A stretch of DNA of 64,000 nt from Prorocentrum cordatum (lineage: Eukaryota > Sar > Dinophyceae > Prorocentrales > Prorocentraceae), in NCBI GenBank assembly GCA_963575745.1, contig CAUYUJ010015024.1:62001-126000 (forward strand), given 5' to 3'. A model generated the notes under the pieces. That model did no database searches, had not been told where the DNA came from, and worked only from the letters and a program-made list of their open reading frames with translations. Each line of letters begins with the position of its first letter. The first letter of the stretch is position 1. A program made the translations under genes and the position numbers. Below, piece by piece: positions 10,205-21,942 of this stretch.

Positions 10205-12283
10205 ATGCCATTGGCGTGGGTCCGCACCGGTCGCGGCGGCGCAGTTCAAGACCGACGAGGGCGAGGCGGCGCGCGTCTCAGCGGTCTGGGTCACACGCGG
10301 TTGCGATCTACAGCTGCAGCCTGGACCAGCCGAGGCCGGAGCTCGAGGACGAAGCGCCAGAGCTCGAGGCCAGGCGAGGAGCGGCGACCCATCCGCGCAG
10401 CGCCGTGGAGAAGTAGCGGACACCGAGAGGCACCTTCCACTTCGAGGGCATGTGGGGACAAAGCGACCGCCCCAAGTGTGGCGTCGTCGTCGACGACGCG
10501 GGCGCCGTCGCTGCCGCAGCAGACGAGCCCATGCCCGCGGAGGCGGGCGCGGAGCCGGCTAACGCGCGTCCGCCAGCGAGCGCGCCCGAGGGGGGGCCGC
10601 CGCCATCTCCAAACAGAATTGCGCCCGACTCCCAAGAGAAGAACCCCGCTGCGGAGTCCACCGCGGCCGGCGGCAGCGCCCGCGCCGCTGCGCCTGCCGC
10701 CGAGGCGACCGGGGCCTGCATCGAGCGATTGGCCAAGCGAAGCGTGGAGGCGACGACGTCCTCGACGGCCTGCCGAGCAGGGGGCCCAGGCTGACCTGGA
10801 AGAAGCTGATCGCCGGGGGCGACGACGCCCAGGCCAGCGCCGAGGCGGCCGATAGTGACGAGCTACTTCTGCTCGAGAAATTGGAGAACCGACAGAACAA
10901 ATCCCCCGCCCACGAGCGGAAGGCCCCCAGAGCCGTGGAGCCCAGGCTCTCGCCCGTGGAGAAGCGGCAGTTCAGCGAAGCGAAGCGGGAGGCCCTGGAG
11001 GTCTTCAACCGCAGCCAGGGGCGGGGGTCGATCAACGAGGAGGAGGCAGACCCAGCGGCGCGCTGCCCGCTGAGATCCCCGCTGAAGTGGATGACGAAAG
11101 ACGGACAGCACGTGGCCAACGCGAATGTTCTATGCGAGGGTTTCAAGCTTCGCGACGCTGTCGAGGGCCAGCTCGACAGAGTGCCGCCCGCGCCATCATG
11201 CTGCGGGCTGCCGCGCCGAAGTGGGAGCTGTTCACCGCCGATGTGAAGTCTACATTCATACAGGCAGACGAGGTCAGCCCCCGCGGTCCGAAGCTGCGCG
11301 CGACTCCTATCGAGAAATTGAGGGGCGCACCATCGACCCAGATCGGACTGCAGCCCGGGCAGCTACTGAAGATTATCAGGCCGTGCTTTGGAGACCCGAG
11401 GTCGCTCGAGCTCTGGCACCGCCGCTCTGTCGAAGTCGCGAGGGAGATCAGGATGAAGAATCGCTGGCTCGAAGACTGCTTGCTGGTCAACTTGCGGGCC
11501 GCGAAGCCCAGCGACGACTCGCTCGACGCCTGCGTTATCGACGGCCAGACCTACGCGGTGGACGGTCTGATCGGCCAGCACGTGGACACCTTCCTCGGGC
11601 GCGGAGAGCACGTCGGCGCGGGGGATGATCCGCGCTCCCCCACGGACGACGCGGAAAGCTTCAGTCTTACAGCGAGGTTGGCGACCCTCAACCAGAAGTT
11701 CAGCTTCGGCAACTGGGACGTCGGTCTCGACCTCACCTTCGCCGGCGGCGAGTTGGAGCAGAACGTCAACACCTGCGCGGCCACGCTGAAGTTCGAGAAG
11801 TACTGTGCGCGGTTGAGCCGATCACCATCGAGAAGGTCAGGCGCGCTGACCCGACCAGACCGTTGTCGGCGAGGGAGCTCACCAACCACAGGACGCTCAA
11901 TGGCAAGTTGCAGTGGCCAGCCGCCAATGGAGTGATGATCGCAGCGGCTGCGGTATCGTTCCGTGTAGCCGCCAATGGCAGCGCCACCGCGCAGGACATG
12001 CTGGGCGCGAACATGGACCTGCGTTTCTTGAAGTTCAACGCCGACGTCGGAGTCTACTTTGGATTCGACAAGCCGTGGGGCTCACTTCGCGAGCGAACTT
12101 ACTCTGATGCAAGCTGGGCCAGCCGCCCTGACGGGAATTCCCAAGGATGCGACCAAGTCTTCATCGGACCCGCCGAGGAGCTGGACGTAGGAGCACCTAC
12201 GCCAATCATGGTAATGATGAAGTGGGCTTCGGAGAAGCTGCAGCGGCTTTGCAAAAGCTCGTTTTCCGCGGATGCCCAGCAGC
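10205..12283 (+). pseudogene. Copia-like RT/RNase H (element 2), 5' part
   Basis: Coding pieces lie in several plus frames: a linker around 10450-10790, a frame near 10840-11180 with LKWMTKDGQHVANANVLCEGF (start of the RVT_2 fold), 11087-11935 with TADVKSTFIQADE (motif A) and LIGQHVDTFLG (motif C), then 11863-12283 with LNGKLQWPAANG, FGFDKPW and YSDASWASRPDG (RNase H side). The usual HVDD/YVDD of copia RT reads HVDT, losing one catalytic Asp. At least three frameshifts are present. The ORF stops dead at 12283, where a retroposed mRNA has inserted; it resumes at 21943. Confidence 0.75.
12270..12283 (+). repeat. 14-bp target-site duplication, left copy
   Basis: GGATGCCCAGCAGC is repeated exactly at 21929-21942. 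The left copy ends at the base before the spliced-leader relic, and the right copy begins at the base after a run of five A's. It lies in the RNase H coding region of element 2. Confidence 0.9.
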
Positions 12284-12315
12284 TCCGTAGCCTGGCTCAA
12301 GGCCGTCTGGCTCAA
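12284..12315 (+). other. Spliced-leader relics (one clear, one possible second copy)
   Basis: 12284-12301 reads TCCGTAGCCTGGCTCAAG. This equals the 22-nt dinoflagellate spliced leader (DCCGTAGCCATTTTGGCTCAAG) with four bases, ATTT, missing. It starts exactly at the insertion edge. At 12303-12315, CCGTCTGGCTCAA looks like a second, more deleted leader in tandem. Tandem relics are expected when a retroposed copy is transcribed and trans-spliced again. Confidence 0.8.
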
Positions 12316-12599
12316 ATCTGCGTGCATCAGGGCGCACGGAGGGTTGGGCCTGCCCGCGGGGCACGCGTGCGAGGGCGCAGGCGTGGATGACGGGCGGCGG
12401 CAGGCGGGAGGCCTCCGCAGGCTTCCCGCGCCTGGAGAGGGACGGACGGAGGGAGTCCGCCGCAGCGCGCCGCGCGCGTCGGCGCCGCCACGACGCCCGG
12501 GCCCTTCTCGCGGCCTGGCGTGCAGGCGCGGCTCTCGCCGACATCAAGGGCCGGCATCGAGAAGGGTGGGCAGTGGCTGCAGACTCGGGCGGGGACAGG

Positions 12600-14440
12600 C
12601 ACGTGCGAGAAGGACCACGACCAACGCCAGCTGCACCACGACCAACGCCAGCAGCACCACACCGACTCCAACAACTCCAGCTGCACCACGACAAACGCCA
12701 GCTGCACCACGACCTACTCCAGCAGCAACTCCAGCGGCACCACGAACCACGCCCAACTCCAGCAACAGCACCACGACCATCGCCCACAGCAGCACCACGA
12801 CCAACGTTAACCGCACCACGGCGAATGCCAGCTGCACCGCGACCGATTCCAGCAGCACCAGACCACGACCGACTCCAGCTGCACCACGACCGACCCCGGC
12901 AACACCACGCCCAAGCGACTCCAGCAGCACCACGATCAACGCCCGCTGCACCACGATTGACCCCAGCAGCACCAGACCGACACCAGCAGCAAAGCGAGCA
13001 ACTCCAGCGGCTCCTTGACCAACCAACGACAGACCCCAGCAGCATCGGAACGACCCCAGCAACAGCACGACCAACTCCAGCAGCCCCAGACCGACACAGG
13101 GAGCCCCACGACCAAGTCCAGCAGCACCGCGACCATCCGACGACCGAGTTCAGCAGCTCCAGGGCGACTGCGGCAGCATCAACATCAACCCCATCAGCAC
13201 AACGACCAACCCCAGCAGCACGAGGCACTCTGGAGCCCCACGCGAGCCCCACGGGAGCCCCACGGCAGGGCCTCTTGAGCCCCACGGGAGCCCCACGACC
13301 AATTGTTGCTGCCCTTGGACCGTCGACTGCAGCAGTAGACCGACACCAGCAGCTCCACGACCGACTCCAGCAACTCCACGACCAACCAGCGACCGACTCC
13401 GGCGCCACCAGAGCCACCAACCAGCAGCACCACAACCAACCAACAATCGACGCCAGCGACCAGGCAGCAGCACAGCGGCCAACTTCAGAAGCACTGCGAC
13501 CAGCCCCAGCAGCACGACAGCGTGACGACCAACTACAGCAGCATCACGGCCGCTCGTTGACCAACCCTGGCGTCAACAACGGCACCCCGCCACAATACGT
13601 CGTGATGAAGATCGCTATTGCTGTCGGTGTCCGCCCGCAGGGCTCCCTGGCGTGCGCCTGCAGGTGGCTTGCCAGAACCATGGGACACCTGAAGGACGAC
13701 GACCAACCTGCGACCGCCCCCAGCGCTCCCAGAGCGACCCACCAGCAGCACTCCGACCAACCAGCGACCGACTTCAGCGACCAAACGGCAGCACAGCGAC
13801 CTACGTCAGAGGCACAACGAGCAGCTCCAACAGCACCACGGCCAACTCCAGCAGCACCTGGGCCGACACCAGCAGCACTAGACCGACGCCGGCAGCATTG
13901 CGACCAACTCCAGCAGCGCCGCGATCAACTAGCGACCGACCACAGCGCCGCCATAGCGAGCAAGCAGCAGCACCGCGATCCACCTGCGACCGACCCCAGC
14001 GCCTCCAGAGTGAGCAACCAGCAGCACCGCGACCAACCAGCGACCGACCCCAGCGACCGCCCAACAAAGCCACGACCGACTCCAGCAACGCCGCGGCCAG
14101 CTCCAGTAACACCACGACCGACTCCTGCAGCACCTCGGCCGACACCAGCAGACCTAGTCCAGCACCAGCAGCACCACGACCGACCCCAACAGCTCCACGA
14201 CCAACCAGCGACCGACTCCAGCACCACCAGAGCCACCAACCAGCAGCACCACGACCAACCCGCAACCGACGCCAGCGACCAGGCAGCAGCACAGCGGCCA
14301 ACTCCTGCAGCACTGCATCCAACTCCAGAAGCGACCTGGCCGACGCCAGCAGTCCTAGACCGATTCTAGCAGCACCACGACCAACCGGCGACCGACCCGA
14401 GCACCATCAGAGCGAGCAACCAGGAGCACTGCGACCACCA
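12600..14440 (+). repeat. Irregular Gln/His/Pro/Thr-coding minisatellite
   Basis: Short GC-rich phrases such as CCAGCAGCACCACGACC and CGACCAACCAGCGACCGAC recur every 30-60 bp without a strict longer period. All three plus frames stay open for long stretches (660 codons in the longest) because the repeat lacks stops. The composition matches the better-ordered array at 15650-18000, and both belong to the retroposed copy. Confidence 0.7.
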
Positions 14441-14689
14441 TGCAGCCGACTTCAGCAACCAAGCAGCTGCACTACGACCAACCCCAGCACGTGGTCATCA
14501 GACGACGGGCGCGAGCAGCGGCCAGACTCCGGCGAACGAGGAGGCCCGCTCCGGTTGTGGAGGGACGGACGGTCGGCTCGACACGTGGGGCGGCTGCTTA
14601 TCGGACGCGGGCGGCCTCGAGGCCCCAGAGGGCACTCCTACTTGAGCCTGCTTCGGGAGGGGATCCGTGCTCTCCCACGGGATGCCGTG

Positions 14690-15641
14690 CGACTGCCCAG
14701 GAGACTCGAGATCATCGAGCCCTACCTGATGTCGGACCAGCATCGCAGCGACACGATGACGAACCACGTTAGCAGCCTGAATGAGATCACGAGCGTGGCC
14801 ATCGAGCTCGGCGTCGAGCAGTTCGACATCATCACAAAGCCCTCGTGCTTGGAGGACGAGAACATGGGTGGGATCTTCCTGTCTCTAGAGCAACGGCTCC
14901 GGGGGATCGGCGTCGCCATGCAAACGATCGGCAACCAGGAGGTGCATCGCAGGTAACTATTGGACAGTCGACTTCGACACGCACTCGGTGAGCTTCGATG
15001 TCGAGTTTGGCTTGCATATGTTCGAATGGCACCCACCCGGCGCGCCGCAGGCCCTCTGGCACTGTCGCCCAAGCACGGTGGAGATCTTCCTGGTAAAAGG
15101 AGCGGCGCCAGGATGCCGGGCGCAGCCGGCCGAGTCGGACCAGCGCGGACATGTCGACGAGGGGGGGTATCGGTGGCTGCGGCGCAAGCTGGCGCAGGTA
15201 GCGGCCCTGGAACCACGGATGCTGCGCGGGGAGGTCACGCCCAACTCGGCTCAGCAACGGCTTCTGGCATTTGGCCTGGAGCTGCGCGCGCGAGCCGCGA
15301 CCGAGGCGAGGCGGCGCGGGGGGCTCACTCTCAGGGACTTCGAGGTCATAGCTGGTGATTGGGAGTGCCCCAACCCGCTTTGTGGCAGACTCAATCCCGC
15401 TCGCGCGGACAGGTGCCATGCTCGCAGCCGTTGCGTGCGCACTGGTGGGCGTCTCAGCTGCAAGACCCCGCGGCCCGAATGGGGAACGTGCGAGCAAATT
15501 CGCGGGGAAATGCTGGCCCGCATGACGTGGGCGGCTCGAGTGTTGCAGAGATGGCTACGTCGTCGATGGCCGCGGCATCTGCAGGTGAGCTGGCACCGCC
15601 AGGAAGCCCAGGATCGGCGACGAGGGCCGGGGTCAGACTGA
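14690..15641 (+). pseudogene. Unique coding block with RanBP2-like zinc finger
   Basis: Between the two minisatellites lies non-repetitive coding-like sequence: a frame to 14956 (about 80 residues with helix-like composition) and a second frame 14988-15641. The latter contains GDWECPNPLCGRLNPAR followed by two further Cys at about 15411 and 15432. The spacing W-x-C-x4-C-x3-N-x6-C-x5-C approximates the RanBP2-type finger (W-x-C-x2-4-C-x3-N-x6-C-x2-C), with a longer last loop. RNA binding would suit a PPR-associated protein but is inference. Confidence 0.4.
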
Positions 15642-15649
15642 CGCCGCGA

Positions 15650-18000
15650 CCGACGCCAGCAACGACAACCGACTCCAGCACCACGACAGACTACAGCGGC
15701 GCCGAGGCGAGGGACCGGCGGATGCGGCTGCGGAGGCGGTGGAGGCGGCTGCGGAGGCGGCGGAGGCGGCGGAGGCGGCGGAGGCAATCCTGGCTCCACC
15801 TTTCCAGCAGCACCAGACCAGACCAGCGCCAGACCAACCCTTGCTCCACCCCTCCAACAGCATCAGGCCAGCACCAGACCAGAGGAGGCTGAGGAGGAGG
15901 AGGAGGAGGAGGCCAACGAGGACGGGGGCAGCGGCAACACAGTGGGAGGAGCGGGGAGGGACGACAGAGGCGGCGCCGACGGGGGGGGCGGCAGCGGCGC
16001 ACGTGCGGAGGGGGACCGCAATGGGCCACAGTACCCCGACGAGAGTCCAGCAGCATCAACACCAACCGCAGCTGCACCGCGACCGACTCCAGCTGCACCT
16101 GACCGACACCAACAGCACCACCACCTCCAACTCCAGCAGCAACGCGACCACCCGGCGACCCACTCCAGCAGCACCGTTGCGACTCCAGCAGCATCCGCAC
16201 CAACCCCAGCTGCACCGCGACCGCCTCTTGCAGCGCCGGACCGACACCAACAGCACCACAATCAAGTCCAGCACCACCACGACCAACCAGCGACCCACCC
16301 CAGCAGCACCAGTATGACTCCAGCAGCATCAACGTCATCACCAGCTGCACCACGACCGACTCCAGCAGCCCCTGATCAACACCAACACCACCACCACCAC
16401 CACCACCAACAACTCCAGCAGCACCACGACCAACCAGACACCCACTCCAGCAACGCCAGTGCAGCACGACCGAGTACTGCAGAACCTGACCAACACCAAC
16501 TGCTCCCAGCCCCAGCTGCACCACAACCGACTCCAGCAGCATCTGACCGACATCAGCAGAACCGCCACCAACCCCAGCAGCGCAACGACCAACCAGCGAC
16601 CCACGCCAGTAGCACCAGTGCGACTCCAGCAGCGCCAACGCCATCACCAGCTGCACTACGACCCACTCCAGCAGTACCTGACCGACACCAACACCACCAC
16701 CAACTCCAGCAGAACCGCGACCAACCAGCGACCCACCCCAGCAGCACCAGAGTGACTTCAGCAGCTTCAACACCAACCCCAGCTGCACCACGACCGACTC
16801 CTGCAGCACCCGACCGACACGAACAGCGCCACCGCCAGCTCCAACAGCACCGCGACCAACCAGCGACCCACCCCAGCAGCACCAGTGTGAGTCCTGCAGC
16901 ATCAACACCAACCGCAGCTGCACCGCGACCGACTCCAGCTGCACCTGACGACCGACACCAGCAGCACCACCACCACCAACTCCAGCAGCACCACGACCAA
17001 CCGGCGACCCACTCCAGCAGCACCGTTGCGGCTCCAGCAGCATCCGCACCAACCCCAGATGCACCGCGACCGACTCTTGCAGCACCGGATCGACACCAGC
17101 AGCACCATCACCAAGTTCAGCAGCACCACGACCAACCGGCGACCCACCCCAGCAGCAGCAGTGCGAGTCCTGCAACATCAACACCAACCGCAGCTGCACC
17201 GCGACCGACTCCAGCTGCACCTGACCGACACCAACAGCACCACCACCTCCAACTCCAGCAGCAACGCGACCACCCGGCGACCCACTCCAGCAGCACCAGT
17301 GCAGCACGACCGACTCCTGCAGTACCTGTCCAGCACCAACAGCACCACCACCAATTCCAGCAGCACCACGACCAACAAACGACCCACTCCAGCAGCACCA
17401 GTGCGACTCCAGCACCATCAACGTCATCACCAGCTGCACCACGACCCACTCCAGCAGTACCTGACCGACACCAGCAGCACCACCAGCAATTCCAGCAACA
17501 CCGCGACCAACCAGCGACCCACTCCAGCAGCGCCAGTGTGACTCCAGCAGCATCGACGCCATCACCAGCTGCACCACGACCGACTCCAGCAGCCCCTGAC
17601 CGACACGAACAGCACCTCCACCATCTCCAGCAGCACCACGACCAGCCAGCGACCCACCCCAGCAGCACCAGTGCAGCACGACCGACTCCAGCAGTACCTG
17701 AACGCCACCAATATCACCACCACCAGCTCCCGCAGCACTACGACCAACCAGCGACCCACTCCAGATCAACGCCACCACCAGCTGTACCACGACCGACTCC
17801 AGCAGCAGCTGACCGACGCCAACAGCACCACCACCAACTCCAGCAGCACAACGAGCAACCAACGACCCACTCCAGCAGCACCAGTGCGACTCCAGCAACA
17901 TCAACGTCATCACCAGCTGCACCGCGACCAGCAGCACCAGTGCGACTCCTGCAACGCCGCGACCTACCAGCGACCCACTCCAGTAGCACCAGCGCGCGAA
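15650..18000 (+). repeat. 45-codon (about 135-bp) coding minisatellite
   Basis: Around 15-17 units encode variants of QxQQHHDQPATH-SSTSATPAAS-TPxPAAPRPTPAAPDRHQQHHH. Most units are 132-135 bp, so the reading frame is kept; small indels move it among the three plus frames. Substitutions often preserve Gln/His/Pro/Ala character. Apparent minus-strand ORFs (Trp/Cys/Gly-rich) are complements of the repeat and not genes. Confidence 0.85.
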
Positions 18001-20943
18001 AAGGGCGAGCAGTCGTAGCGGGCCCCATCGCCGCTCAGCGCGAGGCGGCCGGTGAAGCTGGAGCCCGACATCATGAGCCACAACACGGTGCAGCCGGCCC
18101 TACCGCTGCACAGAGGGATGTGGGTAGTGAATCCGGAGCCCGACGTCATGATCTACAGCACCCCGGTGAGAGCGTGCGAGAAGTGCGAGCAGTGGTCGCG
18201 GGGCCTACCGCTGCACGGCGAGATGTGGACGGTGAAGCTGGAGCCCGACACCATGAGCTACAGGGCCCCACGATCAGCGCGCGCGCGGGAAGTGCAGTAG
18301 AGGCAGCAGACCCCATTGCAACTCAGCGAACTGCGGTAGCCGAAACCGGAGCCCGCCATTATGAGCCAACGCGCCCCTGGCAGCGCGCGCGAGAAGCGCG
18401 GGCAGTGGCATCCAGCCCTATCGCTGCACAGCGAGACGGGGGTGATGAAGCCGGAGCCCGACATCACGAGCTACAGCGCCACGACGAGCGCGGGCGAGAA
18501 GTGCGAGCGGTGGCAGCCAGCCCCACTGCTGCTCAGCGAGGTGTGGGTGGTGAGGCTGGAGCCCGACATCATCATGAGCTACAGCGATCAGGACAGCGAG
18601 TGCGAGAAGTGCTGGCAGTGGCAGCCAGCCCTATTGCTGCTCAACGAGATGTGGGTGGTGAAGCTGGAGCCAGCCGTCAAGAGCTCTGGCACTCCGATCA
18701 GTGCGCGCGTGAAGGGCGAGCAGTGGCAGCGGGCCCCATCGCCGCTCAGCGAGAGGTGGGTGGTGAAGCTGGAGCCCGACATCCGAGCCACAACACGGGG
18801 CAGCCGGCCCTATCGCTGCACAGAGAGATGTGGGTGGTGAATCTGGAGCCCGACGTCATCAGCACCTACGGCACTGTGAACAGCGCGTGCGAGAAGAGCG
18901 CGCGTTGGCAGTGGCAGCCAGCAGCGGCGCTGCTGAGCGAAATCGTGGTCGTGAAGCTGGAGCCCAACATCAGCCGCTACAGCACTGTGATCAGCGCCTG
19001 CGAGAAGGGGCAGCGGCAGACAGCTCTGGATCGGCTCAGCGAGAAGTTGGGAGTGAAGCTGGAACCCACCATCATCACCTACGGCACTGCGAACAGCGCC
19101 TGCGAGAAGAGGCGGCCTCGGCAGTGGCAGCAGGCCGCGACGCTGCTGAGCGAGATGCTCGTGTAGAGGCTGAAGCGCGCAGCACCACCGACCATGAACA
19201 GCACCGCCACCCAGCAGACCCAGACCAGCAACGGCACCACCGACCGACTAGCAGACCCACCGATCAGCAACACCACCAACCAGCAGGCTGACCGACCAGC
19301 TGGCCCAGGGCGAAGCGTAGCAGCGGCCCCTGTCAACGTGGAAAGTGTGGCTGAGTCAAGTCTCCGGAACCTTTGCCGGGAGGCGGCTGCGCTGCTGGGC
19401 CATCAGGGCCAGGGCCTTCCGGCCTGCCTCGACCCTTACTGGAGCCCAGACGAGGCGCGACGGCGTGCAGAGGCAGTGCTCCAGCGCGTGCGAAAACAGC
19501 GAGCAGTGGCAGCCAGCCAGGTCGTTGCTCAGCGAGAGATGCAGCAGGGGCATCGACCAGCAGCAGCACCGACCACCGACCAGCAGCACCGACCAGCAGG
19601 GGCGCCGACCAGCAGCAGCACCGACCAGCAGCGCCGACCAGCAGCAGCGGCGCCGACCACCGGCCAACTGCAGCATGCACTACCAGCAGCAATGCCGACC
19701 ACCGAGCAGCAACACCGACCAGCAGGGGCGCCGACCGGCACAGCACCGACCAGCGGCGCCGACCAGACGCAACACCCACCACCGGCCGGCTGCAGCAGGA
19801 ACGCCGACCAGCAGCAGCACCGACCACTGACCAGCAAAAGCGAGAGAGAGAGAGAGAGAGACGGCAGTAGTAGAGTGGTGGGAGAAATGGGGGAGAAAGG
19901 CAGTGGATGCTCGGGGGGGAGACGGCATTGGCGGCGAGGGCAGGGGGGGCGGCAGTGGAGCGGCGGGAGGAATGGGGAGGAACGGCAGTGGAGGCGCGGG
20001 GGACGGCAGTGGAGGCGTGGGCGGTGGCAGGACGGGGGGGGGGGCAGTCGTGGCGGCGGTGGCGGCGGTGGAGCAGCAGTGGCAGCTGGCCCTGGCGCTG
20101 CTCAGCGAGACGCTGGGATCGAAGCTGGGGCCCGCTATCATCACCTAGGGCATCGTGAACAGCGCGTGCTAGAAGAGCACGCGTTGACACTGGCAGCCAG
20201 CAGTGGCACTGCAGAGCGAGATCGTCGTCGTGAAGCTGGAGCCCAACATCATCACCTACGGCATCGCGAACAGCACGTGCGAGAAGAGCAGGCGTTGGCA
20301 GCAAGTTGTGGCGCTGCTGAGCGAGATGGCAGTCGTGAAGCTGGAGCCCAACATCAGCCGCTACAGCACTGTGATCAGCGCCCGCGAGAAGGGGCAGTGG
20401 CAGCCAGCTCTGGCTCGGCTCAGCGAGAGGTTGGGGGTGAAGCTGGAGCCCACCATCATGATCTACAGCGACCAGAGCAGCGCGTGCGAGAAGTGCTGGC
20501 AGCGGCAGCGGGCCCCATCGCTGCTCAGCGAGATGTGGGTGTTGAAGCTGGAACCCGCCGTCAAGAACTATGGCACTCTGGTCAGAGCGTGCGAGAAGGG
20601 CGAGCAGTGGCAGCGGGCCCTATCGTTGCTCAGCGAGAGGCGGGTGGCGAAGCTGGAGCCCGACATCATGAGCCACAGCACGGGGCAGCCGGCCCTACCG
20701 TTGCACAGAGATGTGGGTTGTGAAGCTGGAACCGGAAATGGTGCGATTGGCCACTGCGCCCCGACCAGCGATTGCGAGAAGTGTTGGCAGTGGCAGCCGG
20801 CCCCACCGCTGCCCTGCGAGACGTCGGAGCCGAAGCTGGAGCCCGACATCATCACCTACGGCACTGTGAGCAACGCCTGCGAGAAGAGGTGGCTTCGGCA
20901 GTGGCAGCAGGCTGCGACGCTGCTGAGCGAGATGCTCGTGTAG
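18000..20943 (+). pseudogene. Decayed pentatricopeptide repeat (PPR) array
   Basis: Units of about 35 residues (105 bp) recur, typified by MWVVKLEPDIISY and ISACEKGEQWQRALSLLSE. Clear units lie in frames 18052-18300, 18361-18840, 18800-19166 and 20203-20943. A segment around 19170-20140 is not PPR: it holds Gln/Thr/Pro repeats, a GA microsatellite and a G-rich tract. PPR proteins bind organellar RNA one base per repeat. The consensus is the near-identical type common in dinoflagellates rather than the diverse plant type. Frameshifts and stops make it non-functional as written. Confidence 0.8.
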
Positions 20944-21928
20944 AAGCTGGAGCCCGCCATGATCAACCTCACATGCGAGGAGGGCGGGCAGCGGCAGCCA
21001 GCCCTGGCGATGCATCAGACCTAGCGGTCCCCTCCGACGACGATGACTTGTAGCTCCGCGCGCGCGTGAAGGGGCGGTCACTGTCGCCCCCGCCGCGCGG
21101 CCCGGGGACCCCCGCCTCGTCCCCCTGAGAAAGGTGCCGCGGTGCCGCGCGAGGAACAGCGTACTGTCTTTAGTCCGCGCTGACCGTGGAACAAAAAAAC
21201 TCCCCTCGGATCCCTCCCGGGCAGGGCGGGCTGCCGGGTTCACGTGCCCCTGGATCGCGGGGGTGATCGTCCTCTGTGCAGCTCCTCCCTGGATTCTTCT
21301 GCCACGCTGGCGATGTTCATCCCCGCCAGCATGGTTTGTCACACTGAGTGCGACGCTCACCACGCTTTGACAGCGGGTGACTGGGGCCAGGCCCTCAGGG
21401 TTCGCCACAGGGCCGGCGCCCCACGTGCTCGGGATGGTGGGCCTTGGGTGCCCCGTGGTCGCTTCGGAGTGGTTCAGCCTTCCGTCAGACGCTGTGTCCC
21501 CTGGACCCGTCCCAGCCATTCAGGCAAGTCTTCGACGTCACCTCGGCAGCTTAGCCCACCCGGCTTGCATACACCGTTGGTGCGGACCTGGACTTGGCGC
21601 CCCGCTGGCGACTCGTTCATCGTTCACCTCGCCTGTGCGACCTCCAGGCGTATAAGGCGTGTAGGGATCTACGCTTACGTCCTCGCGCTCTCCGAGTGGT
21701 TCACGCCGCAGGGCGTACATAGAATTTTCTGGCATTTTGTCAGACTGCACGTTGCCCGAGCTTCCCTGGGTGCCCTCAGCCTGTCAGCCTCACCGCGCGG
21801 CTCAGCAGCTGCTTTGTGAGCGGGCCCGGCCAGCCTGCTGCGCGCCTAATAGCTAATTAGGCCTGTTTCCGCGCCCCGGACAGCTTCTGACTCCGCCTGC
21901 GCCTTCGCTTGCGGACGCGACCGAAAAA
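20944..21928 (+). other. 3' untranslated part of the retroposed mRNA
   Basis: After the last PPR unit and its TAG the sequence loses coding character for nearly 1 kb and ends in CCGAAAAA at the insertion edge. I see no canonical AATAAA, which agrees with dinoflagellate genes generally lacking it. Confidence 0.55.
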
Positions 21929-21942
21929 GGATGCCCAGCAGC
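21929..21942 (+). repeat. 14-bp target-site duplication, right copy
   Basis: GGATGCCCAGCAGC, identical to 12270-12283, directly after the five-A tail. Confidence 0.9.

Larger units (their letters stand above)
12284..21928 (+). pseudogene. Retroposed trans-spliced mRNA (PPR-type gene copy)
   Basis: A 9.6-kb block interrupts the RNase H domain of element 2. It starts with a spliced-leader relic, ends with AAAAA (21924-21928) and is flanked by a perfect 14-bp duplication, the signature of LINE-type target-primed retroposition of a capped, trans-spliced mRNA. Contents in order: low-complexity coding repeats, a region with a possible RanBP2-like zinc finger, the 45-codon minisatellite, PPR units, and about 1 kb of 3' non-coding sequence. 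All recognisable coding signal is on the plus strand, as expected for a sense copy. Frames shift many times, so it is a pseudogene now. The parent gene is not in the window. Confidence 0.8.

Noticed and set aside
15691-18081. A 796-codon minus-strand ORF rich in Trp, Cys and Gly
   Set aside because: It is the exact complement of the Gln/His/Pro minisatellite and has no independent coding evidence.
15942-19166. A 1,074-codon plus-strand ORF as an intact gene
   Set aside because: Most of it is the minisatellite, which lacks stops in all frames; the PPR end alternates between frames, so the long ORF is not one real protein.
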